Shown: piece by piece, positions 26,166 through 38,182 of the stretch
Position numbering within the stretch: position 1 is the first letter of the stretch
How the letters are laid out: every line of letters starts with the position of its first letter
NCBI GenBank assembly: GCA_004123355.1
Contig: SCHM01000002.1
Span: forward strand, 7,971,569-8,035,568
Direction of reading: 5' to 3'
DNA: 64,000 nucleotides
Source: Amphirosellinia nigrospora
Taxonomy: Eukaryota; Ascomycota; Sordariomycetes; Xylariales; Xylariaceae
Notes under the pieces: model-generated
Databases searched by the model: none
What the model was told of the DNA's origin: nothing
What the model saw: only the letters and a program-made list of their open reading frames with translations
Program-made: the position numbers and the translations under genes

Positions 26166-26179
26166 TTTTTTTTTTTTTT
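26166..26179. repeat. poly-T run
   Basis: Fourteen consecutive T in the gene-poor region. Confidence 0.9.
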
Positions 26180-28700
26180 ACTATTATATTATCTATTTCT
26201 TCTCTTTTCGTGAATGAGACTATGTATTCTCGGTTACATTGAAATCCTACCACCTAATTATTGAGTAGGATCATCTGTTCCGGGATGTATTTTATGCAAT
26301 CTCGCCTAATAGCCATCATATCTTGCATTGCCGTACTGCTTTCGTGGTGGCACAGCATCCTGCCGTAAATACAGCATCAGCCAGTAACGGCGGCGCCTGA
26401 GCGGCACAGAAGCACCGCCACAGTCTCCCGGGTGCTTTGCATTGGCACCCATAACTCTTCCGCCATGCTTATTACTTTCGTAGGAGAGCCGCCGACACGG
26501 CGCCGAGGATAGAAAACTTTCCGATGGTGACCTCGGACCTATTACATACGGCCCGTAAGGGTATAGGGTTCAATGGAAACCCGAATCATATGTAGAGAAT
26601 CGTGTTTCGTTGTTCACGGTGACTCCCTGACACTGACCATTTACGAGGCAATGGCAATAGTGATGTTGCGGCCATAATTATTTTTAGTCCTTGCGAGAAA
26701 TACAACAACACCAATTAGTCGTAGTACATCTATTAATACATGGATACTTAAAACTTCAATTCGGCTCCTATGCAAAGGCCAGATCATGATTAGCCAATGG
26801 GATCTATACACCGAGTATCGCTTTCCAGATACACAGTGCATCATCACACGGTCATGTATATCGTAGTGTCTCCAAGCAGATATAGTGAGATCTACTTATA
26901 TCGCAATTGACATAGCCTATCTGTATAATCCTCCATTAATTCTAGCTAGCGCTTGGGTTTATATAGAAGAGATCAGCAGGATTAATACATCCAACCCTAT
27001 ATTCCGACTCAGAATACCTCCTATTGCACAGGATCAGCCAAAAAAACCCCACTAACTACTAGGAACAACACCACCAACGTCATGTATCCTCATGATTTGT
27101 ATAAAACAGACCGTGGATCGAAAAAAATTAAACATTAGGATTTATCGAGGCGTTTAATCTCCACCGAGACCAAACTCTCATTTCAGCTGTATCAACTCGC
27201 TCTCTCAAATCATTACTCCGGCGAACAAAAACATTGTTGTCTTCTATTCGAGCAGCACTGAATATAGTCCTATAATTCTTTGTGCCGGGGCTTTATACTC
27301 AAGGTAACTTATTGCGAGAAGGATTCTAGAATACTCGTAGAGCTAGTCCGATTATATAGGATTCTCATAGTCGGCGACTATGCGTCAGTGCCGCGTGACA
27401 CGTGATCTGTTGGTATAGCGAGGAAGAACCGGGTATGTAAGGAATAATCTAGAACCGGGATATCTCATGTCACTAAGGTAGCGCGAATTCGGGAATTCTT
27501 TCTAACGATGTTCTTATACTCTACGCCTTCCGTTGTGGGTATGGACGTCACTAGGCTAGCACACTAAGCACTGCACTTCGTTGATCTTCACGGAGCGATT
27601 GTCCCGCCACGTTTTGACGTCTCTCCGGAGCGGAGGGACCCGATTAGGTTGAAATGTATTCTATGCAACGAGGGAGAACGTCTGAAAGGCTAACGGCATA
27701 TTCCTCTTACTGTATAGACACCGTTGGGTATGGGCATATATCTCGACGCGCTATGCGGCGCGGCCCCGCAACGGGCCCAAAATCCGGCCGCCCACGTTGA
27801 CTTACTTTAGATTAGTTCTCGAAGCTCTGAGACGTACTTGCAGGAGGATTTTTGTGATAGAATATTACCGAGGATCTGATACTAGTGTAGTACTAAGCAT
27901 CTTTTCTGAATATCATATCGCCCAAAAACACACCGATGTGGCTCACCGCACCCCTAGAGTAGCCTCATTCCGGCGCTCATCGTGGCATTTTAATATTTCT
28001 CAACTACTTTGTTAGAACAACAAATGAAATTGCGATAGTCTATTAGTACGTGTTTCACTATTTTCGCCGAGAAACAACGTTGTATGAGAGCGCCAAAACA
28101 GAGGCCGACGGAGGCGCCTCTGTGAGACTATAATTCTCGGTGCATTGGGCACCGGCCAGAATGGTAGGAACGGAAGGATCAGAAAGTCTGTTACACGTAC
28201 TTCAATTGGCCCATACCTCTGTCATCGGTGGGTTTTTTTCATTTCTAGCGCCGGATGGCATTCGATGGGACGAGCGTACGAAATAGGTGTAGTTAGTATT
28301 AGGTATAAGGCGGGATGATTAAATGAACTTCATGGGATAGAGCCAGGGGCTCCCCGTAGCCCTGCGACGGCTAACACTGGACCCTAAAGCCTTGGCATCA
28401 ACCCCAAAACGGTAACATCTTTCAAGGACCGGGACTTGATGGGACTCACAGGAGAATATCAATAACCAGCATAGATTGCGGCGGATCGATGACAGACCCA
28501 CCTGTTTTACTACAATGCCATTCAATTCACAACGCTGGACGTCTCTAATCTAATCTTCACATGCCAGAGTGTACACTAGATGCTCAGCAGATGCCGGCAT
28601 AAGGGGGCGAGCGACATGGGAGGCAAGACGTGTAATAGAACCAACTGCCAAGACACGACTCTTGGAGCCCGCATTCCGTGTTGTTGTCCACAGGTCCACC

Positions 28701-28726
28701 CCAAAACCAAAACCAAAACCAAAACC
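28701..28726. repeat. CCAAAA hexanucleotide repeat
   Basis: Four CCAAAA units plus a partial unit. Confidence 0.9.
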
Positions 28727-28854
28727 GTGACGAGCGGTAAGTCCCAGCCAAGAAAGCCGAGGGCCCGTGGGGATGTTACAGTCTCAGATGCCCGCATATC
28801 CAGCCCTTCAGCCCTGTGCCAATTCGCCTATAACGAACTTGGGCGGCGCTGATG

Positions 28855-28880
28855 GGGATGGGATGGGATGGGATGGGATG
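28855..28880. repeat. GGGAT pentanucleotide repeat
   Basis: About five GGGAT units. Not a telomere repeat of the fungal TTAGGG type. Confidence 0.9.
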
Positions 28881-29598
28881 CTACGTGACTTGGGGATCTA
28901 TGAGCACAGCCCCACGTAACGGCATTAAGAATCTCACCACAGCCAAGCAGACCCAAGAAAAGACGAGCATCTCATACTGTACGACACCGAGGATTCCGAT
29001 AGGTGGCGGTGCGAAGTATCAATTTAGGACCCTGTCGACACTTTTCCGTAACTAGCTCCTCGGGCTCGCGCACACCTTCCTCGTCCTCCCCCTAATAGGC
29101 TAAGACGCGTATGTGTGTGTGCTAAGTCGCGGTATTCGCTGACCCTTGCCATAGACCCTGCAAACCACAACATCCCACCCAATTTACTCATGACTAATCT
29201 CCATAACGTACATACCTTAACCATGTAATGGATATCATCAGCGGTGAGCCACGACACACTGTCCACGCTACACGCTTGACAGTCTCAACCACGGGATGTG
29301 GCGGAGTTGGGCGATATCAAAGTAACCAGACGACGATCAAGTAACGTTAACAAAAATCCACGCTTTCACTTCTCGTGAGAAAAACAAATGATGATGAGAG
29401 CGTGCGTATATGAGCTCATACCCGGGATCTGCTATTTCTAATGATCTGTATGAATAGTAACAACACCCAGACGGCATAAAAAAAAACTTCATGCCAAGGT
29501 AGTAAGTATAGTTGCTTTAAAAATGATGCCAAATATCGTCTAGCGTCAAGATCAAACGCCCGGTATTCATCGAAGTTACCCAGGAATGCGGCGTGTGT

Positions 29599-29615
29599 AT
29601 GCATGCATGCATGCA
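29599..29615. repeat. GCAT tetranucleotide repeat
   Basis: Four GCAT units (self-complementary), in non-coding sequence. Confidence 0.85.
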
Positions 29616-32199
29616 AAGCAAGGGAGGACCTTACATTCTAGGAGCCCGGCAATAGGGGTCCGATTACCCAAAGGATTTTAGCATGAGCCCTCCTCTCATA
29701 TTACGCTACCATCCGCTGCAACCTTTCAGCTTGCTTCTCCTCACCATAGGGCTGCAAGGCTGCAAGGTACACGGGGGTTTCGCGTCTCATTTGCCTTGGC
29801 CGTGTGAGTGCACTGGGAGGGCCTCGTTGTCTACGTGGCTCTACTTAACAGGGGGCGCCTTGCTTTGGGATGTACAATGTAGTGACTTCGTGGGCCAGGG
29901 GGAGGTACTTCGACAATATGAGGAGCCAGCCAGCCGTATAGTGGATGAAGACCATGGCTGTCACAAGAAGGGTCTGGGGGAAAAAACTTTTGAAGGCTAG
30001 TCCTGGTATGATACGTTTATTATTTACTCAACGGGAGCGGTGTCGTGGTGAGAATTACTGGGTTCTCCGAATAATATTGCCAGTTTGGACATGGCGGAAA
30101 GGGGTTGTCTGAAATGAAGTGACTGAGGGTGTGATGATTGGTCAACATGCCTTCAACTTTGCTCAACTCATCATTTGCGCCTCGGGGAGAACTGGAATGC
30201 ATACGTTAGAAAGTCAAGGGGAACCATGGTGAGCTCGCACACGTTCCATTGGCCATGAAATTGGACCGTTGCGGATTGGCGATTCTGGCACTGATGGCTA
30301 CGGAGTTATATTTTGGCTGCAAGTCATAAGAAGTAGCATGTATACAGACAAAAGATAGTTTTCATTGAAAGTATAATATATCCATCAGAGTAAGAGGCTG
30401 GTAATAATGAGTTGCAGTGAATCACGACGAAAAACACTGCAAATTCATGATTGACATTAAACTCCAAAAAGCGGACTGTGAGTGAACAATCACACAAGAA
30501 ATAAACAATATGACCATAGACTAAACCGGCCCTATAGATATCTTGAGATGTGCCACCTAACGTTAACTATTACATCCCAATACACGGGTTTACCCAAATG
30601 CCTTAGATTCCCCATTTTCCTATTTTCTTTTAATCTCCTGAGCCCTATGCCGTGTTACTTCGTGGCGTGAAGCTACTGTAGGAGTTAAGACATCTCTAGA
30701 TGCAGTACCACAACTCGAGCCATATTGAAATCGGACTACTGCAGGAAACGCATATTAGGTCAACTGCTATATTCTTCCTACGACGTTAAAAACTTTGGTT
30801 TACATCCTGTAGTGTTTCCAAACTTTACGTATAACAACATAGAAATGAATTTCAATGACTTATTAAACGATTTGTACGTGCGTCTCGTTAGAAACTTCCA
30901 GATAGCATACTAGATTCTAGCTCGACAGGTTGAGCCTCTGGGTATGGCTTTGAAAGTTGTTCCAACAGTGAGTATCTACTCCAAAAAAGTTCGACCTCGG
31001 CATTCGTACAATAAAGATACTTAGGACTACCCTAAGGTGTTTTGAACTCGTTTGTACAACAACGATTATTTTTCACCCACTCCATAACTGAGGCCTCACA
31101 ACTTTAGGGTTACGTAGAAAAGAGCTACTATGAATAAACTAGCCTAGCCGATGGAGGTGCTCTGGAGCCTTTGCGCAAAATCCGGTGTTCGGAACATTTT
31201 CTCCGGCCCACACTAGTAAAGTAACGTTCTGGACATCTAAATGCTCCCTTTCCTAAGCCACGACATTTTGAATTGTCTCTCGGGTCTAGAATAGCTTCAC
31301 CACTACCGAGTAATACAACATAGGGCTCAGTTACACGGTCGTAGGGATATAACAGAAAACATGAATGTAAACCTTTAGATTAAAGCCTCATACCCCATGT
31401 ACCATTGATTTTGGTGCTGGCCAAACAACGACAGTGAAAAATGTCGGTGAGCTGCTGCTAAGTTTATCAAGGAGATAATCCGCACAGATTGACAAAGATC
31501 GAACATCCAAGCTCCCAAGCCTTGCGCGAAACGTAGCTCGAACAGGATGACATTTGCTTGGTACTATAACTATCGCATTGAACAACTTTTCCACTTAGGC
31601 GAAAGGAAAATAGAACAGACCTTATATCGTTAGATAGTCTCCGAAGGGTAGTTTCGGAGATCTTCATCCACCAACAAGTGTCTGTTGCCTACCACAAGTA
31701 TGGAGTCCTTGACGATAGGCAATGAATGGTCTCTTCTAGTTATACGAACCTCTTTGAAACCGTCCTCGTGAAAACTGCCTGACTATATACATGGAGTCTC
31801 TTTGATCACACCTCTTTGGATACGCCTCTGTGCCTTGTGATAAAACGTATTGATAATTTGTCCGATATATTGATTATGATAGGCCTCAGCTTTGATGACA
31901 TTGTCCATAACAGTTAAAGTGACCCTTCAACATGTTGCATATCAAGAAAGGAGGCTTGCCTGCTCAACCTTCTTCAACCTGAGCTTTTCTCATACGATTA
32001 GGGGCAACTCTTGCCAGAATCATCCAAGCATTCATTTGACTAAGTTCGCCTAAGACAATTTAAGAACGGTCTTTTAATGTCATTTTGTCTATCCTTAGTG
32101 ATGATTCTGTGCTCTATATAACTATGTATTACTTATCTACTATATAGACATGACAAGACTGCGATCTAGAGGGCGACTACTTCCTCTTCTTTGCATCAC

Positions 32200-34337
32200 C
32201 TATGCTACTGCCAGTTGCTTTAGCCTCACCCCGACCTTTTCAGAAATCACACTATCGGCCTTGGGCAACGACTTGGGCTCCGCCTTATCTTCCTTCGATG
32301 GCTCTTCATCCTCGCCGCCCTGGCCGAATTCATTGACACGAGTGTAATCAACTTTGTAGACCCAGGTTTGGTATATATAGACGAAGAAGATGACGTCATC
32401 TCGTAGGGTAGCCAAACGATGAAGGAATGGCATTTTGATAGTGAAAGCGAACAGGTCATCGATGAAAGTGTTGAGAAATTTGTACATCATGGCCCTGCCG
32501 GGCATGTGGGCCACGCTCTTGAGACGGTAATTGATGTATAGCGAAGGAATCATCATGAGGAAGCCATAAGCATAGACGGAGCCGACCAATGTAGTGATGA
32601 TGTAGGAATACCAAGACTTGTGCGAATCGTAGTACAAGGAGTAGATAGCATAGCCAATTAGTAGAGGCACACCAGCCATATACATGTATTTGAAGGCAAT
32701 CTCGTCGTACTCCTTGGTCTTCTCCTCAGTCTCACTCAGCTTGTACTTATCTTCAAACGCAATGCGATACGGAATGAGAGAGCCTGGCGGTGCAGGTCGC
32801 ACTCTCACATTCACTATGGTCGTAACCTTCCAAAGCTCGATGACGATCCCAACACCCTGGGACCCTAAAATCATCCAGCTGGTATTTTGAGAGTTGTCAA
32901 CCAGGTAAAGGAAGATCACGGCCTGCATGAAGACATTTGCGAGAATGGAGCGCACAGAGATGCCAACATTGTCCTTCTTCTTTCGATAATGTGCAATGTC
33001 GGAACCAAAGGCGAGCGTCTCAAGGATCAAGTGTGCAATACTTACAACGACGGTAACGCCTAGAAGCCAGGGATTGGTATCTAGGAAGATTTCCTTGATG
33101 AGCTCAATTTCGCTGCCGTCACCGCCGCCGGGCAGAGAGCCACCAAAAGCGGCCTGCCGGGCCTGCTGCTTGGTATTGAGATCCATAGTGGCCATGAGGT
33201 TAAACTGCCAATTCCTCAAGTTATTGAGATCTAGGCGCAGAGGAAGTGTCTTGACTGTGTCATTTAGAAGGACCATGTGGGTCCTCATTTGCCAGAACTG
33301 GTTGACAAACAAAACCGGATCTTAGGGAAGCATTAGACTCTGCAGTTCTACTATGATCGACCGTCTTTGATTACTTACAGTACCATGAATTCTGTCCAGA
33401 ACCGTCCCGAGCGCCCGTCGACTGTGCTTGGTTAGTACCATGAACGATGGCTGCAGTTTTGGGGACCTTACCTCGAGCATTAGGAATTGTTGAACCGCTG
33501 GGGGTAGTTGCGGGAAGCTCATAATTCCCGTATCGGGTATGAAGGATAGACTTGTGTTTGGGTGGTAATAATTAGCGATAATGGGACCAGTTACGTCCAG
33601 TTCCGGTTTTTCTATAATATCAACCCTATCTTCTAGCAGGTTCCGTGTTTTAGCTTCCTTCTTTTTGGGCAGATATTGAGTAAGAGGGTAGGCGAAGTGG
33701 ACGGCTGTAGCCGGATCAAAACCAGGTTCTTGGATCCAGGGTTGAACCGGCAAGACCAAAATAAAAGTGACCCCAGAGAGTCCCATTATTCTGTACCGAG
33801 GTGGGAACATCAAAAGAGGTTTCGGCGGATCGCTTGTCGTTGGAATCGCCTAACTTGAAACCGTCTCTCTCAGAGCGACCATCTCCTGGGGCACACTTGC
33901 GATCTTGACGGGAACAAAACTCTCAGACAGGGTCACGACGATATCAATGGCGCTATCGGCGGGCCAGATGGGGCCAGGCGCTGGGGGATACGGTTGTATG
34001 TAGCGCCTGGGTCCAAAGTAGGCGGCCGAAGTTGAAATGCAGGGATATCGCCGGTGTTGGAGGGTATCTGTACCATGTTCCCGTCGGAATCTTTGGTCGT
34101 GGCTGTCTGCGGCTTGTTGCCACACCGGTGAATTGCTTCATGAGCATCTGAACGCCGAACCAGACTATGACACCTTGTGCGATCTTGGAAAAGATAGAGG
34201 ACTGCGGTGGGTGGCAGAGACACGGTTAGCTCGACATGAACTCATGACACGATATGAGAGGCCAGAACGATGGCATCACGTACGCCTTGTTCCCTTCCGG
34301 CGCCATTGCCAGCCGGAGGGCCGTTTGATTCCGGCAT
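32200..34337 (-). CDS. CLPTM1-family multi-pass membrane protein
   Basis: Homologue of cleft lip and palate transmembrane protein 1, a multi-pass protein of ER/secretory membranes. Exons: 34284-34337 (MPESNGPPAGNGAGREQG), 33472-34201, 33379-33421 and 32200-33320. Introns: 34202-34283 (GTACGT, branch GCTAAC), 33422-33471 (GTAAGG) and 33321-33378 (GTAAGT). The spliced joins restore LE-STGARDGSGQNSWY-YPVLFVNQFW. Family landmarks include IIANYYHPNTSLSFIPD, PQLPPAVQQF, the membrane core WLLGVTVVVSIAHLILETLA and DDVIFFVYIYQTWVYKVDY near the C-terminus. Exon 2 has about four frame breaks, near 34130, 33975 (C run), 33872 and 33735. Conserved sequence continues across each, for example MLMKQFTG to NKPQTATTKD, and NRIPQRLAP to IWPADSAIDIVVTLSE. 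The last exon is intact and the tail is charged. Family call is secure. Confidence 0.9.
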
Positions 34338-35397
34338 CGTGACGGTACCACCTCGCTGGGGAACGGGGCCGCTCGTGGAATAGTTGGTTTCTAGAGATAG
34401 AAAATACGTTGTCCGTGTTTCGATTCTCTCAGAATTCGAATGCGATAGAGAAAGTGGACATGTCCGATAAGCACCGCTGTCCACTCCAGGTAAAATACAC
34501 TATATTTACTTATCTTAGGTAGCTCCGAAGAACTTGGGCAGTTCACTCCTCTCCGGCTGGCGTCCGGCTGGCGGGCATTAGCGGCCAGATCCAGCGTGCC
34601 CCCGAGCAATGAAACCTTAGGCCCTTGTCCCCCGCGCAGAGCCCCCCCTCAGAGCTCTTTATAAACCCCATGATGACTCGTTGACACCGTCCATAAACCC
34701 AACCGCCCCGCATCTCATATATAATCACCGGTAGCTATGCCCAACACAATCCAACACGTGAAGGTCGGAATGGCAAACAATAGCGAACAGTCTGTTGATG
34801 GCATCGTCCTAAATGACTGCAAATGGTGGAGATGTTAGCTCAATCTATTGATTGTCAGGCGCGGGCGACGTCATCCAGGCCTCAATCTTACTCGCCCAGT
34901 CTTCTCTGGCCGCCTTCCCTGGACCTCTTTTGGTACTGCTCTGGTACCTGAAGCTAGGAATATCTCACATCAAATGAACTTACCTAATAGAAGAGCCGTT
35001 GTGTGACTCAACTACCATCAATGGGCAGATGTCCGATTCTGATTTCTTTTTCTTATTAATCCTCCTGTTTTGTTTCAGCATTCTTTTCTTCACTGCTATC
35101 CTCCACGTTTGCTGTGTATGGTGTGAATACATTGTTTGTTTCCCATGCGTGTTACTTGCTATTCTCCCACATCCATCTGATCTGATCCGACCTGCTTGTC
35201 CCCGTGTTGCTCGCATTGGCCTCACAAAAGTCTCAGACATCACGGTTCCCCGAGCTTAGCTGTCCGGACCGCCGCCCAATCGCACTCTCGACACCAAAAC
35301 CCCCAGCCACTGCCCTTTCTTTTTTCCCTATTTCTTAGGTACGAGCGTAGAGAGACTTTACCACCAACTACACCATGGAGTCCGGCGGTGCATCCCA
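34338..35397. other. intergenic, divergent upstream region of CLPTM1 and LOG genes
   Basis: 1.06 kb between divergent starts. It contains no supported gene. An ATG in good context (CACCATGG, 35375) lies 23 bases before the LOG start but is out of frame by one base, which could reflect another missing base. Confidence 0.5.
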
Positions 35398-36188
35398 ATG
35401 CCTTCCTCTGTTGCTACACCACGGACATCAACACCCTCTATGCTGAACCAGAACACCACTCCGCCGAAGGCGAGAATCTGCGTCTACTGCGGCTCCTCCG
35501 CTGGCAAGAGCCCCAAGCATCTCGAAGCTGCTCAAGCATTGGGCAAGGTCATGGCCGACAAAAACATTGAATTAGGTATGTTACCCCTGCTAGTTACGCT
35601 ACCTGTTATTCTGCTCATTCCACTAATCTCCGCGACCTCCTTTAGTATACGGTGGCGGCACAGTAGGACTCATGGGCGAGGTGGCGAAGACCATTGTCTC
35701 GATAAACGGCCCTAGTGCTGTCCACGGCATTATCCGGAGGCTCTCGTGAAGTGGGAGCGTGACGACACCTACGCAGACAAGAAGGATGCCAACGGATACC
35801 ACGTCCCGAGGAGAGTGTTTATGGCCGTACAACAGTGGTCAAGGACATGCACACACGCAAGCGTATGATGGCACAGGAAGTACTAGAAGGTGGTCCTGGC
35901 TCCGGCTTCATTGCACTGAGTGGCGGCTTTGGTACTATGGAAGAGTTGCTTGAAACTGCAACATGGAATCAGCTCGGCATTCACAGTAGGGGTGTATGTG
36001 TGCTAAATATTGACGGGTTCTACGATGGCCTATTGGATTGGATCCGCAAAGCCGTAGAGGAGCAATTTCTCAAGCCCGGAAATGCTGGTATTATAGTCAC
36101 TGCTACTGATGCCGAGGGAGCGATAGAGGCATTGCGAAATTATAAGGTCTCAGATGCACGGTACGGGCTGGACTGGAGCCAACAATAA
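35398..36188 (+). CDS. LOG-family phosphoribohydrolase (lysine-decarboxylase-like)
   Basis: LOG enzymes cleave nucleoside 5'-monophosphates, classically cytokinin ribotides, to free base and ribose 5-phosphate in the cytosol; the fungal substrate is not certain. Exon 1 is 35398-35575 (ARICVYCGSSAGKSP), the intron 35576-35645 (70 bp, GTATGT...TTTAG) and exon 2 35646-36188. Motifs: VYGGGTVGLMGEVAK in the Rossmann-like core and SGGFGTMEELLE, the nucleotide and ribose-binding loop. The usual Pro of PGGxGTxxE is Ser here. Two single-base losses occur in C runs at about 35734 (GII-PEALVKWERD) and 35805 (YHVP-EESVYGRTTVVKDMH). Restoring one C at each gives a continuous protein ending in YGLDWSQQ. 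About 240 aa, normal for the family. Confidence 0.88.
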
Positions 36189-38182
36189 GAGGTATTACGG
36201 TAGCAAGGACAGCAAGATCGATATAAAGCCTCTATAACGAGGTCTTAAAGTGTGTTAAAGCTTAGTGCAGCCTGCTTTCTTTCGTAGAATGTCTATCTAT
36301 TAAAAATTTCCGACCTCATATAGTGAGGCACATAAAGCCGGCACAGCTCGAATCTTCAGGTTGAACGTCGTTGCTACCGTGCACGTTTACAAACATAGAC
36401 CGATGCCTCTAAGATTCCTGTCCCAAAGCTTGAATTTCTGCACCCGTCTCGTCCTCTGTTATTGCTCACGCGACTTCGACAAGTCCTATCGTGTGTATAA
36501 CTTGGCATTGGTCACCTCAGCAGGATAGGTTCCAAGAGAGCCGTCTTGGTTGGCCAACTCCACGATGTCCATATGCATAGCAATGCAGTGCTTCACCAGA
36601 GAGACAAGACAGCTGATTTATATACATAGTATACTATTGGCCCGCGAGGACACCGGGCCGAAAAGGACAAGCTGTGTATTACCAATGATGGGTGAGACAT
36701 CTTGAACACCACGTGATATCCGCCCTTACACTCCGGCGCTTTCGCTCCTTTTCATGCTCTAGATTTACGTTGAGGGAACGAACATCGCCTTGGTGAATGT
36801 TGTACTAAGCACTATAGGCTAGGTACAGGCGCTTGGCTTTCGCGCTCCCTATTTATTTGAGCAGGAGAATGCGAGGAAGGAGAGACAGGGCAAGCTCTCA
36901 AAAGAAGTCCCCTTCATCGATTATAGTGTGATATAGCTGCTATCTATGCTCTACTTTGAACCGCATCGAATTTGCGGTATAACGACAGTCTTGGAACTTT
37001 AGGTATGCTAACTTGCAACCGCCAGTAGTTCAAACGTTTATCAATAGGGGTGTCCATGCTGATGGGTCAAAGGGATAAAGATAGGAGCACTCGTACTACA
37101 ATGTCTTGACTGCGGACTTGTCATGTTTCAATACGCGGATACGGCTGGGAGGCCTTTATCTCGCATCCGTATACTAAGTGCCTTGCTAGCTAGCTAGGCT
37201 CGTACATCCTCGTGCTCTGTCGCATACCATATATATCTCTAGCGTAATAGGTAGGGGATGTCGTATGGGGGGGGGGTCCAGCTCTCGTTATCGTACAGAG
37301 AGGCAGAGATCACATGGGTACGTAAGTATATAAATCAAAGATCAAGGGCGTGTAGGACTTTGTCATATATACTCCCAGTGTAGATGTATTCCAGGTAGAT
37401 GAGAAAAGATGATAGGACGAGGGAGACGCGCCATTGAACTTAGGACTCCCTCTGAATGAAGATAAGTTACTATAATTACCACGCATGAATGTGATGCTAT
37501 CGGGCCTATGGAACTCCCACGCCTGTCAGCAGGTCGATAATGAGACGTCGAGGGAAAAGGAGTCGAGGTAGAGAGGTAGTCGTACGCACGCAGGAGGGAA
37601 TAATTTGGTAATGAAAGTAAGGTCAAGTCTAGCCCCTGCGAGTAGCGCGTATGCACTAGAGCCCCTAGCAATAGAGCTACGAGGAGAAAGTCTTGGTTTA
37701 AGTTGTAATGCGCCCTTGGCAATCGAAGACCTTTCCTCCGATGCAACCCGAAGAACAAATGATTTGGGGAGGGGAGGGGGTCGTTGACGAAGGGAATTAA
37801 ATTCGATAGACCTAGAAAGGCGCGCGTACAGATAAACACGCTACTTGCCTTGATACCTATAGTAAGCTTACCTATCTAAGGTATGTATAGAGACTCTGTT
37901 ATATACCATGTTACGGTATTGGAGGTGTAGATACATGTGAAGGTAGGAGGAGGAGGCCTTAGTCCATATGCTCCACTTTTCCCGATGTAAGCCGATCAAT
38001 CGGACCCTGAAATTTTGACTTGGTCTTTGTCTTGTACCTCGGTGACTCGATACGCTCACATCTTGAGTACAACTGCATATTCAAGTCTGTTACGAGTGCA
38101 AGGTAGTTGAGAGGAGATACTAGGTCGACACTCCTCAAAGCCTGTGGTACTTACTCGCTATCCAGCCAACCGTCGTGTGGCA
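36189..38182. other. intergenic, no gene supported
   Basis: About 2 kb. A 158-codon minus-strand open frame at 37363-37839 shows no motif. A run of ten G is at 37267-37276. Confidence 0.5.
37267..37276. repeat. poly-G run
   Basis: Ten consecutive G in non-coding sequence. Confidence 0.9.

Larger units (their letters stand above)
19231..32199. other. 13 kb gene-poor region
   Basis: I could not support a single gene. The largest open frames are about 150 codons (19839-20291 minus, 24845-25291 plus) and show no motifs, codon preference or splice continuity. TAGGTA/TACCTA palindromic motifs occur at 20708-20720, 20876-20888 and 21364-21375. Stretches at about 26880-27420 are TA-rich. Microsatellites lie at 28701-28726 and 28855-28880. 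It may hold decayed repeats, non-coding RNAs or simply spacer. Confidence 0.5.

Noticed and set aside
28855-28880. GGGAT repeat as an interstitial telomere tract
   Set aside because: The unit is GGGAT, not the TTAGGG repeat expected in filamentous ascomycetes; ordinary microsatellite.
32200-34337. CLPTM1 gene as a RIP-killed pseudogene
   Set aside because: The disruptions are single-base frame changes with intact codons between them, not C-to-T stop codons, and the last exon of 370 codons is fully open.
37363-37839. 158-codon minus-strand open frame
   Set aside because: No motif, irregular composition and no flanking splice signals.
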